Of a stretch of 64,000 nucleotides of DNA, positions 8,260-17,270 are shown in pieces (the first letter of the stretch is position 1; each line of letters starts with the position of its first letter). Origin of the DNA: Parasphaerochaeta coccoides DSM 17374 (GTDB taxonomy: Bacteria; Spirochaetota; Spirochaetia; Sphaerochaetales; Sphaerochaetaceae). Below the pieces are notes generated by a model that made no database searches, was not told where the DNA came from, and worked only from the letters and a program-made list of their open reading frames with translations. Position numbers and translations under genes: made by a program. Where the stretch lies: positions 682,001 through 746,000 of the forward strand of contig NC_015436.1 of assembly GCF_000208385.1 (NCBI RefSeq), written 5' to 3'.

Positions 8260-9117
8260 ATGCAGATGCATGACTTCATGTCTCTTGTTGCTAATCCCAT
8301 CCTGTGGCAGGTTCCCATGGTTATCGCAATTGGTGTTTTTGACGGCATCCATCTGGGACATCAGTTGATTCTCAAGGAATGTGTTTCCTTAGCTCATGAA
8401 CATACAGCCGATTCGTGGCAGAGCATGGTAATAACCTTCAATCGAAACCCTAAGATGACCCACGGAAGCAAGAATAACCAGCTTCCGTTGATTACGGCAC
8501 GACTGGAACATGAAATGTTTGTTTCATTTGATCTTGACCACCATGTCATCATTGACTTTTCTGATGAAATCAGTAAACTCTCTGGTGAGGAGTTCCTTGG
8601 CCTGGTCTGCGGATTTTGTTCTGTCAGGGCTGTGGTCGTTGGAGAGGATTTCCGCTGCGGTGCCCCGGACAAATCTGCCGGACCTGTTCAGCTGCAGGAA
8701 TATCTTCAAAGGATGTCTCCCGGAGGACAGGTGATTGTGCCTCCGTTCTATAGGACGGAAGATGGTCTGGTCGCCAGCAGCTCCAGGATTCGTGCTTTGC
8801 TGCTCGATGGAAATATCCCGGGAATCAAGCCTTTGCTTGGCAGGGACTATTCCGTGGATCTTGCGCCATACCCTTTCACTACCCAGGCCGGATGCTTGCG
8901 GTATCGTGTCAGTTCTATTGCGCAGCTTTTGCCTCCGGCAGGCATGTATGAGACGGTATTCCGTTGTCTTGACGGAACTGCTCGTCCGGCTCATGTATCG
9001 ATTGACGCTGAATTTATCGATATCAGGCTTCCGGAACAATCAGGCGAAATGGCTCACGGAAAAGCAACCGCGTCATTTATGGCGGATTCACTGGGGTTCG
9101 TGAGGAGTTTCACATAA
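8260..9117 (+). CDS. ribF: RibF-type FAD synthetase with a divergent C-terminal half
   Basis: 285 aa from the ATG at 8260 (AAGGAG 7 nt upstream); an ATG at 8221 with AGGAGG upstream is also possible. The N-terminal FMN adenylyltransferase domain is clear: [22 protein letters not shown] and the SSSRIRALL motif. Bifunctional RibF then has a riboflavin kinase domain with a GRxLGFPTAN signature. Here the matching stretch, after LLGRDYSVD, reads [19 protein letters not shown], so the PTAN nucleotide/metal motif is absent and only the PP.GMY strand remains. I infer that adenylylation is retained and kinase activity is doubtful. Ends in TAATG, overlapping rpsO. Confidence 0.88.
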   Translation: MQMHDFMSLVANPILWQVPMVIAIGVFDGIHLGHQLILKECVSLAHEHTADSWQSMVITFNRNPKMTHGSKNNQLPLITARLEHEMFVSFDLDHHVIIDFSDEISKLSGEEFLGLVCGFCSVRAVVVGEDFRCGAPDKSAGPVQLQEYLQRMSPGGQVIVPPFYRTEDGLVASSSRIRALLLDGNIPGIKPLLGRDYSVDLAPYPFTTQAGCLRYRVSSIAQLLPPAGMYETVFRCLDGTARPAHVSIDAEFIDIRLPEQSGEMAHGKATASFMADSLGFVRSFT

Positions 9118-9383
9118 TGATTTCGAAGGAACAGAAAGTAGAACTGGTTGAGAAATTCGGTGGCGATACCGCCAACACAGGAAGCACCGAAGTTCAGGTT
9201 GCCTTGCTGACGGCCAGGATCAATGACCTGCAAGAGCATTTCAAGGCAAACCCAAAGGATTATGCCGGACGTCGTGGACTGCTCAAGATGGTCGGACAAC
9301 GTCGCCGTCTCCTGCGCTACCTGAGCGATAATGATATTGAAAAATACCGCGCTCTGATTCGAGAGCTTGGTTTGAGAAAGTAA
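9117..9383 (+). CDS. rpsO: 30S ribosomal protein S15
   Basis: 88 aa, standard length. S15 is a primary 16S rRNA-binding protein. Typical sequence: the [12 protein letters not shown] segment, the LQEHFK and [12 protein letters not shown] segments, and the RRRLLRYL motif. The ATG overlaps the ribF stop codon, indicating translational coupling. Followed by a strong terminator and then pnp, the same order as in many bacteria. Confidence 0.98.
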   Translation: MISKEQKVELVEKFGGDTANTGSTEVQVALLTARINDLQEHFKANPKDYAGRRGLLKMVGQRRRLLRYLSDNDIEKYRALIRELGLRK

Positions 9384-9424
9384 TTTTGTACGAATATTCA
9401 TGTGTTGACAATGGATGTGGAAAA

Positions 9425-9466
9425 GAAGCTCCTTGCTCCCATGCCACGGGAGTGGAGCTCTTTTTA
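9425..9466 (+). terminator. Intrinsic terminator between rpsO and pnp
   Basis: A two-part stem, AGCTCC...CTCCC / GGGAG...GGAGCT, with loop ATGCCAC, is followed by CTTTTT. It ends the rimP-to-rpsO transcript. As no good promoter is visible between it and pnp, some read-through or processing here is likely. Confidence 0.8.
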
Positions 9467-9521
9467 TATTCATCAGGCACAGGGATGAGAAAGAACAAAA
9501 AAGAACGAAGAAGGAAAAAGA

Positions 9522-11639
9522 ATGTTTGATGTAAAAAAAGTTTCTGTGAAGATTGGTGATGGAGAATTGGTATTCGAGACCGGAAAAATCGCCAAGCAGG
9601 CAAATGGCTCGATTTACGCCTCATATGAGGGAAGTGCCATCATTGCCACAGTGTGTTGTGGGGCCGCGCCATCTGAACCACTGGACTACGTCCCGCTTTC
9701 CGTTGAATACAATGAAAAGTATTATGCGGCAGGTAAGATACCTGGCGGCTTCTTGAAAAGAGAAGCGCGTCCCAAGGACAAGGAAATCCTGGTGAGCCGC
9801 CTCATCGACCGTCCGATGCGCCCCCTGTTTGACAAGGCTTTCGGTCGTGAGATACAGATTGTCCCTACCGTCGTGTCAAGTGACCAGGCCAACCAGCCTG
9901 ATATCATTGCCATCAATGCGGCGTCCGCTGCCGTCATGATCAGTGACATTCCATTCGCAGGACCTATCGGGGCTGTCCGCATTGCCTTGGTAGATGGTGA
10001 CTATATCATTAATCCGACTTTCCAGCAGACCGCCCAAGCCCAGCTTGATATCGTTGTCTCCGGCACCCGTGATGGCATTACCATGGTCGAAGGTGGAGCC
10101 AAGGAAGTTTCCGAGGAAGTCATGCTGAAAGCCATTGCGGCGGCACAGCCAGTCATTACCGCCCTGTGCGATGCTCAGATTGAACTTCAGAAGATTGTGG
10201 GAAAAGAAAAGCTCCCCATCATCCAAATCAATCGTGACCTGTCATGGTTAGGGCCGATTCGTGCCGCGGCATATCCTCTTGTCGCGGAGAAAAGCTTTGT
10301 GAAAGGCAAGTCCAACAGATATGACGCCCTTGATGCGGTGAAATCTGACATTAAGGCACAGTTCGCGGAAGTAATCGGTGAGGATTCCAAGCGTTCAGGT
10401 GAAGTTGATTCCCTGTTCGAGGATTTGGAATATGAGATACTCCGCAAGAGCATCCTTGACAATGGCGTTCGTACCGATGGACGCAAGGTAGACGATATTC
10501 GTCCTATCACCTGTGAGGTGGGACTGCTTCCCATGACCCACGGCAGTGCTTTGTTCACCAGAGGCGAGACACAAAGTCTTGCGGTCACTACGCTGGGTAC
10601 GGCAAGCGATGAACAGATGTTCGATACCATTGACGGAGAAAAATCTTTCAGCTCTTTCATGCTCCATTATAATTTCCCGCCGTATTCGGTCGGTGAGACT
10701 GGCCGTCTTTCTACCGGACGACGCGAGATTGGTCATGGACATCTTGCCCAGCGTGCTTTGCAGGCCATCGTACCTCCAAAGGAAAAATTCCCCTATACGG
10801 TTCGTGTCGTCAGTGAAATCATGGAATCCAACGGTTCTTCTTCCATGGCGTCCGTATGCGGTGGCTGTCTTTCCCTGATGGACGCTGGCGTCCCAATCAA
10901 GAAACCAGTCGCTGGCATTGCCATGGGACTCATCACGGAAGGCGAGGACTATGCTCGCTATGTAGTTCTTTCCGACATCCTTGGAGAAGAAGATCATCTG
11001 GGTGACATGGATTTCAAAGTCGCGGGTACTGAGGATGGCATCACAGCTTTCCAGATGGACATCAAGATTGCGGGAGTTACTCCTGAAATCATGAGCAAGG
11101 CCCTTGACCAAGCAAAACGTGGACGTCTGCATATCCTGGATGTCATGGGCAAGACGCTCAAGACACCGCGTGCCGAAGTTTCCGAATATGCGCCTAAGAT
11201 TCTGACCATAAAAGTTGATGAGGACAAGATTGGCGCCATCATCGGAACCGGTGGTAAGACGATTAAGTCAATCGCATTGCAGTCCGGCGCTGAAATCAAC
11301 ATTGATGACGATGGTACCGTGACAATCTATGGACGCAACAGCAAGAGCGCGCAGACAGCGAAGGAACTGGTGCAGTCAATTGTCGAGGAACCGGAAGTCG
11401 GACGCATTTATCAAGGTACGGTAAAGCGTATCATGGATTTCGGAGCTTTCATCGAGATATTGCCCGGCAAGGAAGGTCTCTGCCACATTTCCAAGCTGGC
11501 AAAGACACGGGTGAATAACGTCGGCGATGTCCTTTCCTTGGGTCAGAGCGTCCCTGTCAAACTTATCGAGGTCGATAGGATGGGGCGTCTCAATTTGAGT
11601 TATATCGATGCCATCGAAGACAAGGATGCGAAGAAATAA
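9522..11639 (+). CDS. pnp: Polyribonucleotide nucleotidyltransferase (PNPase)
   Basis: 705 aa, usual length. PNPase degrades RNA 3' to 5' by phosphorolysis and can add tails. Domains in order: first RNase PH-like core, all-alpha linker, second RNase PH core with the [15 protein letters not shown] segment carrying catalytic acidic residues, KH domain with [12 protein letters not shown] near 570, S1 domain ending about residue 695. AAGGA lies 6-7 nt before the ATG. Its stop codon overlaps the dut start (TAATGA). Confidence 0.98.
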   Translation: MFDVKKVSVKIGDGELVFETGKIAKQANGSIYASYEGSAIIATVCCGAAPSEPLDYVPLSVEYNEKYYAAGKIPGGFLKREARPKDKEILVSRLIDRPMRPLFDKAFGREIQIVPTVVSSDQANQPDIIAINAASAAVMISDIPFAGPIGAVRIALVDGDYIINPTFQQTAQAQLDIVVSGTRDGITMVEGGAKEVSEEVMLKAIAAAQPVITALCDAQIELQKIVGKEKLPIIQINRDLSWLGPIRAAAYPLVAEKSFVKGKSNRYDALDAVKSDIKAQFAEVIGEDSKRSGEVDSLFEDLEYEILRKSILDNGVRTDGRKVDDIRPITCEVGLLPMTHGSALFTRGETQSLAVTTLGTASDEQMFDTIDGEKSFSSFMLHYNFPPYSVGETGRLSTGRREIGHGHLAQRALQAIVPPKEKFPYTVRVVSEIMESNGSSSMASVCGGCLSLMDAGVPIKKPVAGIAMGLITEGEDYARYVVLSDILGEEDHLGDMDFKVAGTEDGITAFQMDIKIAGVTPEIMSKALDQAKRGRLHILDVMGKTLKTPRAEVSEYAPKILTIKVDEDKIGAIIGTGGKTIKSIALQSGAEINIDDDGTVTIYGRNSKSAQTAKELVQSIVEEPEVGRIYQGTVKRIMDFGAFIEILPGKEGLCHISKLAKTRVNNVGDVLSLGQSVPVKLIEVDRMGRLNLSYIDAIEDKDAKK

Positions 11640-12085
11640 TGACTGACGGACCTGTCGTGAAGATTATTCTTGAGGAAGGGGCTTCTGCCCCTTCCTACGA
11701 GACCGCTTACGCCGCGGGGGCGGATGTGCGTGCATGGTTGCCAGATAGTGACCTGCTCATTCCTCCCGGAGCTACGGCATTGGTTCCGACAGGTCTGCGT
11801 ATTGCTTTGCCGCAGGGTTACGAAGCACAGATACGGCCACGGTCGGGTCTGGCGGCAAAATTTGGCGTCACCGTCCTTAATGCTCCCGGAACAATCGATG
11901 CCGATTATCGAGGGGAGATACGCATACTTTTGATTAATCATGGTGACAAAACTTTCACCATAGCGTCAGGTGACCGAATCGCCCAGATGGTGATAGCATC
12001 CCATGTGACGGCCGATTTCCGCCCGGCTCTCAGCCTTGATGGAACTGAAAGAGGTGCTGGAGGATTCGGATCTACAGGAAGGTAG
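11639..12085 (+). CDS. dut: Deoxyuridine 5'-triphosphate nucleotidohydrolase
   Basis: 148 aa. dUTPase hydrolyses dUTP to dUMP, keeping uracil out of DNA. All five trimeric-dUTPase motifs can be followed: [40 protein letters not shown] and the C-terminal [11 protein letters not shown] arm that closes over the active site. The start overlaps the pnp stop. lptF follows 10 bp later. Confidence 0.96.
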   Translation: MTDGPVVKIILEEGASAPSYETAYAAGADVRAWLPDSDLLIPPGATALVPTGLRIALPQGYEAQIRPRSGLAAKFGVTVLNAPGTIDADYRGEIRILLINHGDKTFTIASGDRIAQMVIASHVTADFRPALSLDGTERGAGGFGSTGR

Positions 12086-12095
12086 GAGTTTTCGG

Positions 12096-13379
12096 ATGGA
12101 AGCCAAAGCACAGTACACATTGCTGAGGAAATACATTGTCAAGGAATTCCTTGCGTCTTTTGCCGTCGCTTTCACATTTTTCTTCTTCATCTTCTTTGTC
12201 AACCAGATACTTCTTCTCATCCAGCGGGTCATGGTGAAGAACGTTTCGGTCGCTGACATGCTGACTCTTGTCGTACTCTCCATTCCCCAGTTTCTTATCT
12301 ATACTTTCCCATTCAGCTCCTTGAGTGCCGCGAGCATGGTGATAGGGGAGTTCTCCGCCCATAATGAGATAATTGCAATGCGTTCAAGTGGCATTCCCTA
12401 CCGGAGGATATTTTCTCCAGTGCTGGTGATAGGAATTGTTCTTTCCTTGCTGACTTTCATCGTTGCCGACATGTTGCTTCCTTTCAGTTCAGTGAGATAT
12501 CAGAAGGAATACAGGGAAATCATGCAGAAGATTCCAACATTGGATGTCGCCAGCTACTCATCCGTGACAGTCGGAGATAAAATCATCACAGCTGGGCGCG
12601 TCGAAGATAATATCATACATGACATCATCTTGTTCGACGCAAAAGAAACTGCCGAACCGCGAACCATATCCGCCCGACAAGGAACGATATTCCCAGGCAT
12701 TTCCCAGAACTTGACCTACCGACTGGAATTGGAGAATCCTGTGGTTCTCGAAGTTTCCAGCACTGATCCTTCGTCATGGTCGCTAAGTTCCGCGAGAACC
12801 GCGAGACTTTCCGTTGACTTCATCGACCAGAGCGGAGCTCTTGCCACGCTTACCCCCGCGCAGATGTCATCCCGTGACCTGATTTCGGCAATAGAAGTCA
12901 GGAAACAAAAAATCAATGAACAGAAACAGGAAAATCTCCGGCTTCAGAACTCCCTTGCCGATGAACTCGCTTCAGTCAAGGCTAAAGCCGAAGACACGGA
13001 TAATGGAACTGAGAAGGAAAGACTGAAAACTAATGCCAGACAGCTTGAACAGAAAATCACTTCTCTTAAAAATTATAAAATTGAAGACTTCTATTACACC
13101 TATTACCGAGCGGAACTGCACAAGAAACTTGCACTGTCCGCGGCGTGTTTTTGTCTGATACTCACAGCCTTGCCTATCTCGTTCATCAAGGTCAGGCACG
13201 GCAGGCTCATCGGTTTCGGACTTTCATTGCTTATTGCCTGTGTATATTGGTTTATTCTGTTTTTCATGCAACTGAAGATATTCGACGTTTCATTCTCTCC
13301 CGGATGGCTTATGTGGTTTCCGGATGTCCTGGTCCTTGCCATCGGTCTTGCCTTTCTCTCCCGGCAGGTTCGCACATGA
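12096..13379 (+). CDS. lptF: LptF-type permease (YjgP/YjgQ family), first copy
   Basis: 427 aa from the ATG at 12096, chosen for AGGAG 7 nt upstream; the frame is open further back inside dut. LptF and LptG are the membrane subunits of the LPS export ABC transporter LptB2FG. Seen here: three N-terminal membrane segments (the first rich in Phe, around residues 18-40), a periplasmic beta-rich middle, a charged coiled-coil stretch around residues 265-325 just before the last three membrane segments, and PISFIKVRHGR between them. Its stop overlaps the lptG start (ATGA). Which paralogue is F and which is G is assigned by order only. Confidence 0.82.
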   Translation: MEAKAQYTLLRKYIVKEFLASFAVAFTFFFFIFFVNQILLLIQRVMVKNVSVADMLTLVVLSIPQFLIYTFPFSSLSAASMVIGEFSAHNEIIAMRSSGIPYRRIFSPVLVIGIVLSLLTFIVADMLLPFSSVRYQKEYREIMQKIPTLDVASYSSVTVGDKIITAGRVEDNIIHDIILFDAKETAEPRTISARQGTIFPGISQNLTYRLELENPVVLEVSSTDPSSWSLSSARTARLSVDFIDQSGALATLTPAQMSSRDLISAIEVRKQKINEQKQENLRLQNSLADELASVKAKAEDTDNGTEKERLKTNARQLEQKITSLKNYKIEDFYYTYYRAELHKKLALSAACFCLILTALPISFIKVRHGRLIGFGLSLLIACVYWFILFFMQLKIFDVSFSPGWLMWFPDVLVLAIGLAFLSRQVRT

Positions 13380-14467
13380 AGATTCTTGATCGTTATATAA
13401 TGCGTAGTTTCCTCACCGTATTTCTTTCCGCCCTTGGAATATGTACGCTCCTGCTCGTCGCTGTGGATCTGTTTACCAACCTGGATTCCTATGCAAAGAA
13501 TGAGGTACCTTTCTTTGCCATACTGAGACTCACTGTCCTTTATATTCCCGATGCTGTTTCGTTGGTCATCAGCCCTGCGGTAATTTTTTCCGCTACATTG
13601 ACCTTGGCCTTGATCCATTCTTCCAACGAACTGATTCCTATTTTCTGTGCAGGGATTCCCTATATCCGAGTAATCATACCAATGATGGCGGTGGGAATAT
13701 GCGTCAGCATGACAACCTTGGCTGCTACTGAATATATTGTGATACCTTCACGCGTCAACAGGGTTGAAGTACAGACAGAGTATACTGGGTCGCAGACAAG
13801 CAAGGACAACAGGAACATTACTTTTGTCGATGCCAGCGGTCGGTTCGTCCTGCATGCAAAACGATATGACGCTACACGGCAGAGAATCATGAACATGGTT
13901 CTCATTGAACGAGACGGGCCAGGAGGCCGGATGACCGGCAGAACCTCCGCCGGCATGGCGCAGTGGGATGAGACTGAACGGAGATGGATTCTTTCCGATG
14001 TTTCAATCCAGAACTTCACTGAGGGCGATACCGTTCTTTCCTTCCATGAAGATACGTTAATGTCTGACATCCTGGATATTGAACCTGGTCTTTTTTCGTA
14101 TCTGGGAACAGATATAAAAAACATGGACAGAAAGACGGCTCTCTGGTATCTGGACAATATGAAAGGGCTTGATCCTTATCAATGGGCAACGGCGGCAACG
14201 GATTATTATGAGAGAGCTTACAGCTTCTTGACTCCCTTTATCCTGATGATCATTGCCTGTTCCATGAATTATCAATACAAGAAGAATGTCCTGCTTTTCA
14301 GCATTCTCACGAGTATCGGCATAGCCATCGTGTTCTATGTCACACAATTAGTGACTTTGCTTCTTGCAAAGCAGTATGTCATATCACCACTGACAGGCGT
14401 ATTCCTGCCTCTCGGTCTTATGATTGCTCTTTCATCTGCTTTTTTTCTCCGCGTCAATCGTGTATGA
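13376..14467 (+). CDS. lptG: LptG-type permease (YjgP/YjgQ family), second copy
   Basis: 363 aa from the ATG at 13376, which overlaps the lptF stop. Begins KILDRYIMRSFL, the typical start of this family, followed by six predicted membrane segments arranged three plus three around a periplasmic domain that contains a TSAGMAQWDE and WILSDV segment as in other LptG proteins. It lacks the coiled-coil insert of its neighbour. The pair implies an LptB2FG-like transporter for an outer-membrane glycolipid. Its partners (LptB, LptC, LptA) are not in this window. Confidence 0.82.
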   Translation: MKILDRYIMRSFLTVFLSALGICTLLLVAVDLFTNLDSYAKNEVPFFAILRLTVLYIPDAVSLVISPAVIFSATLTLALIHSSNELIPIFCAGIPYIRVIIPMMAVGICVSMTTLAATEYIVIPSRVNRVEVQTEYTGSQTSKDNRNITFVDASGRFVLHAKRYDATRQRIMNMVLIERDGPGGRMTGRTSAGMAQWDETERRWILSDVSIQNFTEGDTVLSFHEDTLMSDILDIEPGLFSYLGTDIKNMDRKTALWYLDNMKGLDPYQWATAATDYYERAYSFLTPFILMIIACSMNYQYKKNVLLFSILTSIGIAIVFYVTQLVTLLLAKQYVISPLTGVFLPLGLMIALSSAFFLRVNRV

Positions 14468-14486
14468 TGCCTTCAGGGAAGGTACT

Positions 14487-15626
14487 ATGTCACATCCAAT
14501 CCATACTGTCACTCATATTGATGCAGGGTCCCATGCTCGTTGCGGACTTCTTTCTCTCCCTCACGGAACCATCGAGACTCCTGCATTCATGCCGGTCGGT
14601 ACTAACGGGACGGTGAAGGGAATCTATCATGAGAAAGTAGAACAGATGGGGTATCGTTTGATTCTCGGCAATACGTATCATCTGTACTTGCGTCCAGGCT
14701 GCGATGTCCTGGAGAGCTTCGGCGGCTTACATGCGTTTTCTTCATGGAAACATAACATCCTTACCGATAGCGGTGGTTTCCAGGTGTTTTCCCTGTCAAA
14801 ACTCAGGAAGATCAAAGATGCCGGCGTTACGTTCCAGAGTCATATTGATGGAAGCCGACATGCATTTACTCCGGAGAAAGTCGTTGATATCCAGACGATT
14901 ATCGGCAGCGACATTGCAATGGTGTTGGATGTCTGCACACCCCCTGACATTGACTATCGGGCAGCACAGGAAGCGTGGAGGGTCACGAAGCTGTGGGCAG
15001 AACGGTCCTTGATCCGACGTGATGAGAATGGCGAAAAGTTTCGCGGATGTCTGTTTGGTATCGTCCAAGGGAATTTTTTCAAGGAACTCCGTAAAGAAAG
15101 CGCTGAAACAATCAGCGCGATGGATTTTCCCGGCATTGCCATCGGAGGACTTTCCGTAGGTGAGACACCCGACCGGTTTTCTGACTTTCTTGCTTATACC
15201 ACTGAAATGGTGACTCCTGAAAAACCCCGCTACGTAATGGGCATCGGTAGTCCCGACTATATTCTTGATGCTGTTGCCAATGGTATAGATCTTTTCGATT
15301 GTGTCCTTGCCACCCGTACAGCCCGACATGGTCTTCTTTTTTCAGATGATGGTCCTGTGAACATCACCAAGGCCATCCATGAGTTCAGTAGCGAACCAGT
15401 CGAGCCAACGTGTGGATGTACTGCCTGCACACAATATTCCCGTGGATACATACGCCATTTATTCAAGGCGGGGGAGATGCTCGGTCCCATGCTGGCAACT
15501 GAACATAACCTTATGTATCTCCATACGTTGATGGAACGCATCAAGAATGCCATCAAAAATAATTCTTTTTCCGTGTTCCGAAAGGAATACCTTGCCCGTT
15601 ATTACGGGGAAAAGAAAAATGTCTGA
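14487..15626 (+). CDS. tgt: tRNA-guanine transglycosylase
   Basis: 379 aa from the ATG at 14487 (GGGAAGG upstream). Tgt exchanges guanine-34 for preQ1 in GUN-anticodon tRNAs, the committed queuosine step on tRNA. Catalytic and binding motifs are present: LTDSGGFQVFSL, GGLSVGE, the nucleophile region FDCVLATRTARHG, and the zinc site CGCTACTQYSRGYIRH. The tRNA-Tyr(GUA) gene at 35840-35920 is a natural substrate. The stop codon overlaps the murJ start by 8 bp. Confidence 0.97.
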   Translation: MSHPIHTVTHIDAGSHARCGLLSLPHGTIETPAFMPVGTNGTVKGIYHEKVEQMGYRLILGNTYHLYLRPGCDVLESFGGLHAFSSWKHNILTDSGGFQVFSLSKLRKIKDAGVTFQSHIDGSRHAFTPEKVVDIQTIIGSDIAMVLDVCTPPDIDYRAAQEAWRVTKLWAERSLIRRDENGEKFRGCLFGIVQGNFFKELRKESAETISAMDFPGIAIGGLSVGETPDRFSDFLAYTTEMVTPEKPRYVMGIGSPDYILDAVANGIDLFDCVLATRTARHGLLFSDDGPVNITKAIHEFSSEPVEPTCGCTACTQYSRGYIRHLFKAGEMLGPMLATEHNLMYLHTLMERIKNAIKNNSFSVFRKEYLARYYGEKKNV

Positions 15627-17181
15627 CACTGAAGGAAGTGCAGGGGAGAGAAGGAACTCCCTCGTCGTCATGTGCGCCACCTTGTTGAGCCGTCTGCTTG
15701 GCATTGTGAAGGCACGTGTAATCAGTTCTGTTTTTGGTGCCAGTGGAACGGCAGATGTCATCAACTTCACTTTCAACATCCCCAATAATTTCCGCAAGCT
15801 CTTTGCCGAAGGGGCGGTATCAGCTGCTTTTATTCCTGTGATAAGTGATGGCATACAGGCGGATCCTGACCAGCTGGAACGACCTCGGAGATTATTCGGG
15901 ACACTTATTGCTGCGCAGATTATCATTTTTGTTCCGCTGAGCGTGCTGACTGCATTATGGGCGCCAGAGATTATTTCCTTCATTTCGGACTTCCACGAGC
16001 CTGCACAGCGGGAACTATCCGCACAGCTTCTCGTTTGGTTTGTCCTGTTCTTGGCGACGATTAGCATAGCCAACATTTTTGCTGTTGTCCTACAGAGCCA
16101 CGCTCGTTTCGTGGCGCAGGCTTTTGCGCCCCTTTTGATGAGTCTTTGCGTAATTTTCTCCATCCTGTTCCTTTCTTCCCGGCTCGGAGCCTTTTCCATG
16201 GCATTCGGTGTTGTGGCAGGAGGGTTCTTACAAGCTTTTGCAACATACATACCCGTTAGAAAGCTCGGATACAGACTATGGCCGAACCTTCAGTTTAGAA
16301 CTCCTGACTTCTCCCGGCTCATTCGTGCATGGAGTTCCGTGGCCTTCATTTCAATCATCCTTGTGCTTGCTCAGCAGGTTTCTTACTGGTTTGCTTCCGC
16401 TCTGGAGCAAGGGAGCGTCACTGCCTTGTCCAACGCAATCATCTTCTGGCAGACTCCTTATGGCATCTTTTTCACTGCTATCGCGACTGTCCTTTTCCCC
16501 CAGTTGAGTGTTGCTTTTTCCAGCAAAGACGAATCGTCATGGAATAGTGCGGTGTGCAGAGGTTTGGAAAACTTATGCATGTTCATGATTCCTAGTGCCC
16601 TGATTCTTTTTTTTCTCCGTCACGAGGTCATCTCTGCTGTCTTGCAGACAGGGTTGTTCACCGCAGAAAATACTCGTATGACTGCAAAGGTTCTGACATG
16701 GTATCTGGCAGGAATGACCTTTTCAGCCTGTTATGCCTTCCTCCAACGGTGTTGTTATTCTCGCAAAGATTACCGTCTGCCTCTTATTGTATCTTTGGGA
16801 GTCACATGCATGGATATCTTTCTGACGTATCTGTTCATCCGGAGTGGTTTGGGTATCCAGTCGCTTTCCCTTGCCGCCGCTATTTCCCAGTTTCTGGGTT
16901 TTTTGTTCCTATATGGTATTGTCTTGATACCACGACATGGTTTCTCCCATGCGAAACTGGTCAAGAAGTCCGCTCGCATCCTGATTGCCAATGTCCCTCT
17001 GCTCATCTGTGGTCTTCTCTATGTCGCCGGAAATTTCACGTGGTGGGAGAGGGGTTCATCCATGAGCAATTTTTTCGCTGTCGCTGTTCTTGGATGTGCT
17101 GGATTAGGATGTTCCTTCGTGTTCTACAGGATAGCTCGGATAGATTTTGTGGCGGCAATAAAGAAAAACCAGGAAAAGTAA
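15619..17181 (+). CDS. murJ: Lipid II flippase MurJ (MviN)
   Basis: 520 aa from the ATG at 15619; upstream codons in the same frame lie inside tgt. MurJ moves lipid II across the inner membrane for peptidoglycan synthesis. Typical features: the N-terminal LLSRLLGIVKARVIS and FNIPNNFRKLFAEGAVSAAF segments, then about 14 hydrophobic helices to the C-terminus, with a short basic tail. Last gene of the pnp operon. Relevant with murG, ftsI and the LysM protein: this organism makes peptidoglycan. Confidence 0.94.
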   Translation: MSDTEGSAGERRNSLVVMCATLLSRLLGIVKARVISSVFGASGTADVINFTFNIPNNFRKLFAEGAVSAAFIPVISDGIQADPDQLERPRRLFGTLIAAQIIIFVPLSVLTALWAPEIISFISDFHEPAQRELSAQLLVWFVLFLATISIANIFAVVLQSHARFVAQAFAPLLMSLCVIFSILFLSSRLGAFSMAFGVVAGGFLQAFATYIPVRKLGYRLWPNLQFRTPDFSRLIRAWSSVAFISIILVLAQQVSYWFASALEQGSVTALSNAIIFWQTPYGIFFTAIATVLFPQLSVAFSSKDESSWNSAVCRGLENLCMFMIPSALILFFLRHEVISAVLQTGLFTAENTRMTAKVLTWYLAGMTFSACYAFLQRCCYSRKDYRLPLIVSLGVTCMDIFLTYLFIRSGLGIQSLSLAAAISQFLGFLFLYGIVLIPRHGFSHAKLVKKSARILIANVPLLICGLLYVAGNFTWWERGSSMSNFFAVAVLGCAGLGCSFVFYRIARIDFVAAIKKNQEK

Positions 17182-17205
17182 GCGCACTCTTGTATCCAGA
17201 AATAA

Positions 17206-17236
17206 AACAATCCACCAACTGAGTCAGCGGATTGTT
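17206..17236 (-). terminator. Terminator for the minus-strand greA gene
   Basis: AACAATCC (17206-17213) and GGATTGTT (17229-17236) form an 8-bp stem. Read on the minus strand the stem is followed by TTTTATTT; on the plus strand the following sequence is not T-rich, so it mainly serves greA. It sits between convergent murJ and greA. Confidence 0.65.
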
Positions 17237-17270
17237 ATTGGAAAATCATGTATGGGATTGAAACCTTGTT

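Noticed and set aside
9403-9435. TTGACA at 9405-9410 as a pnp promoter
   Set aside because: No acceptable -10 lies 16-18 bp downstream; that position is the start of the terminator stem.
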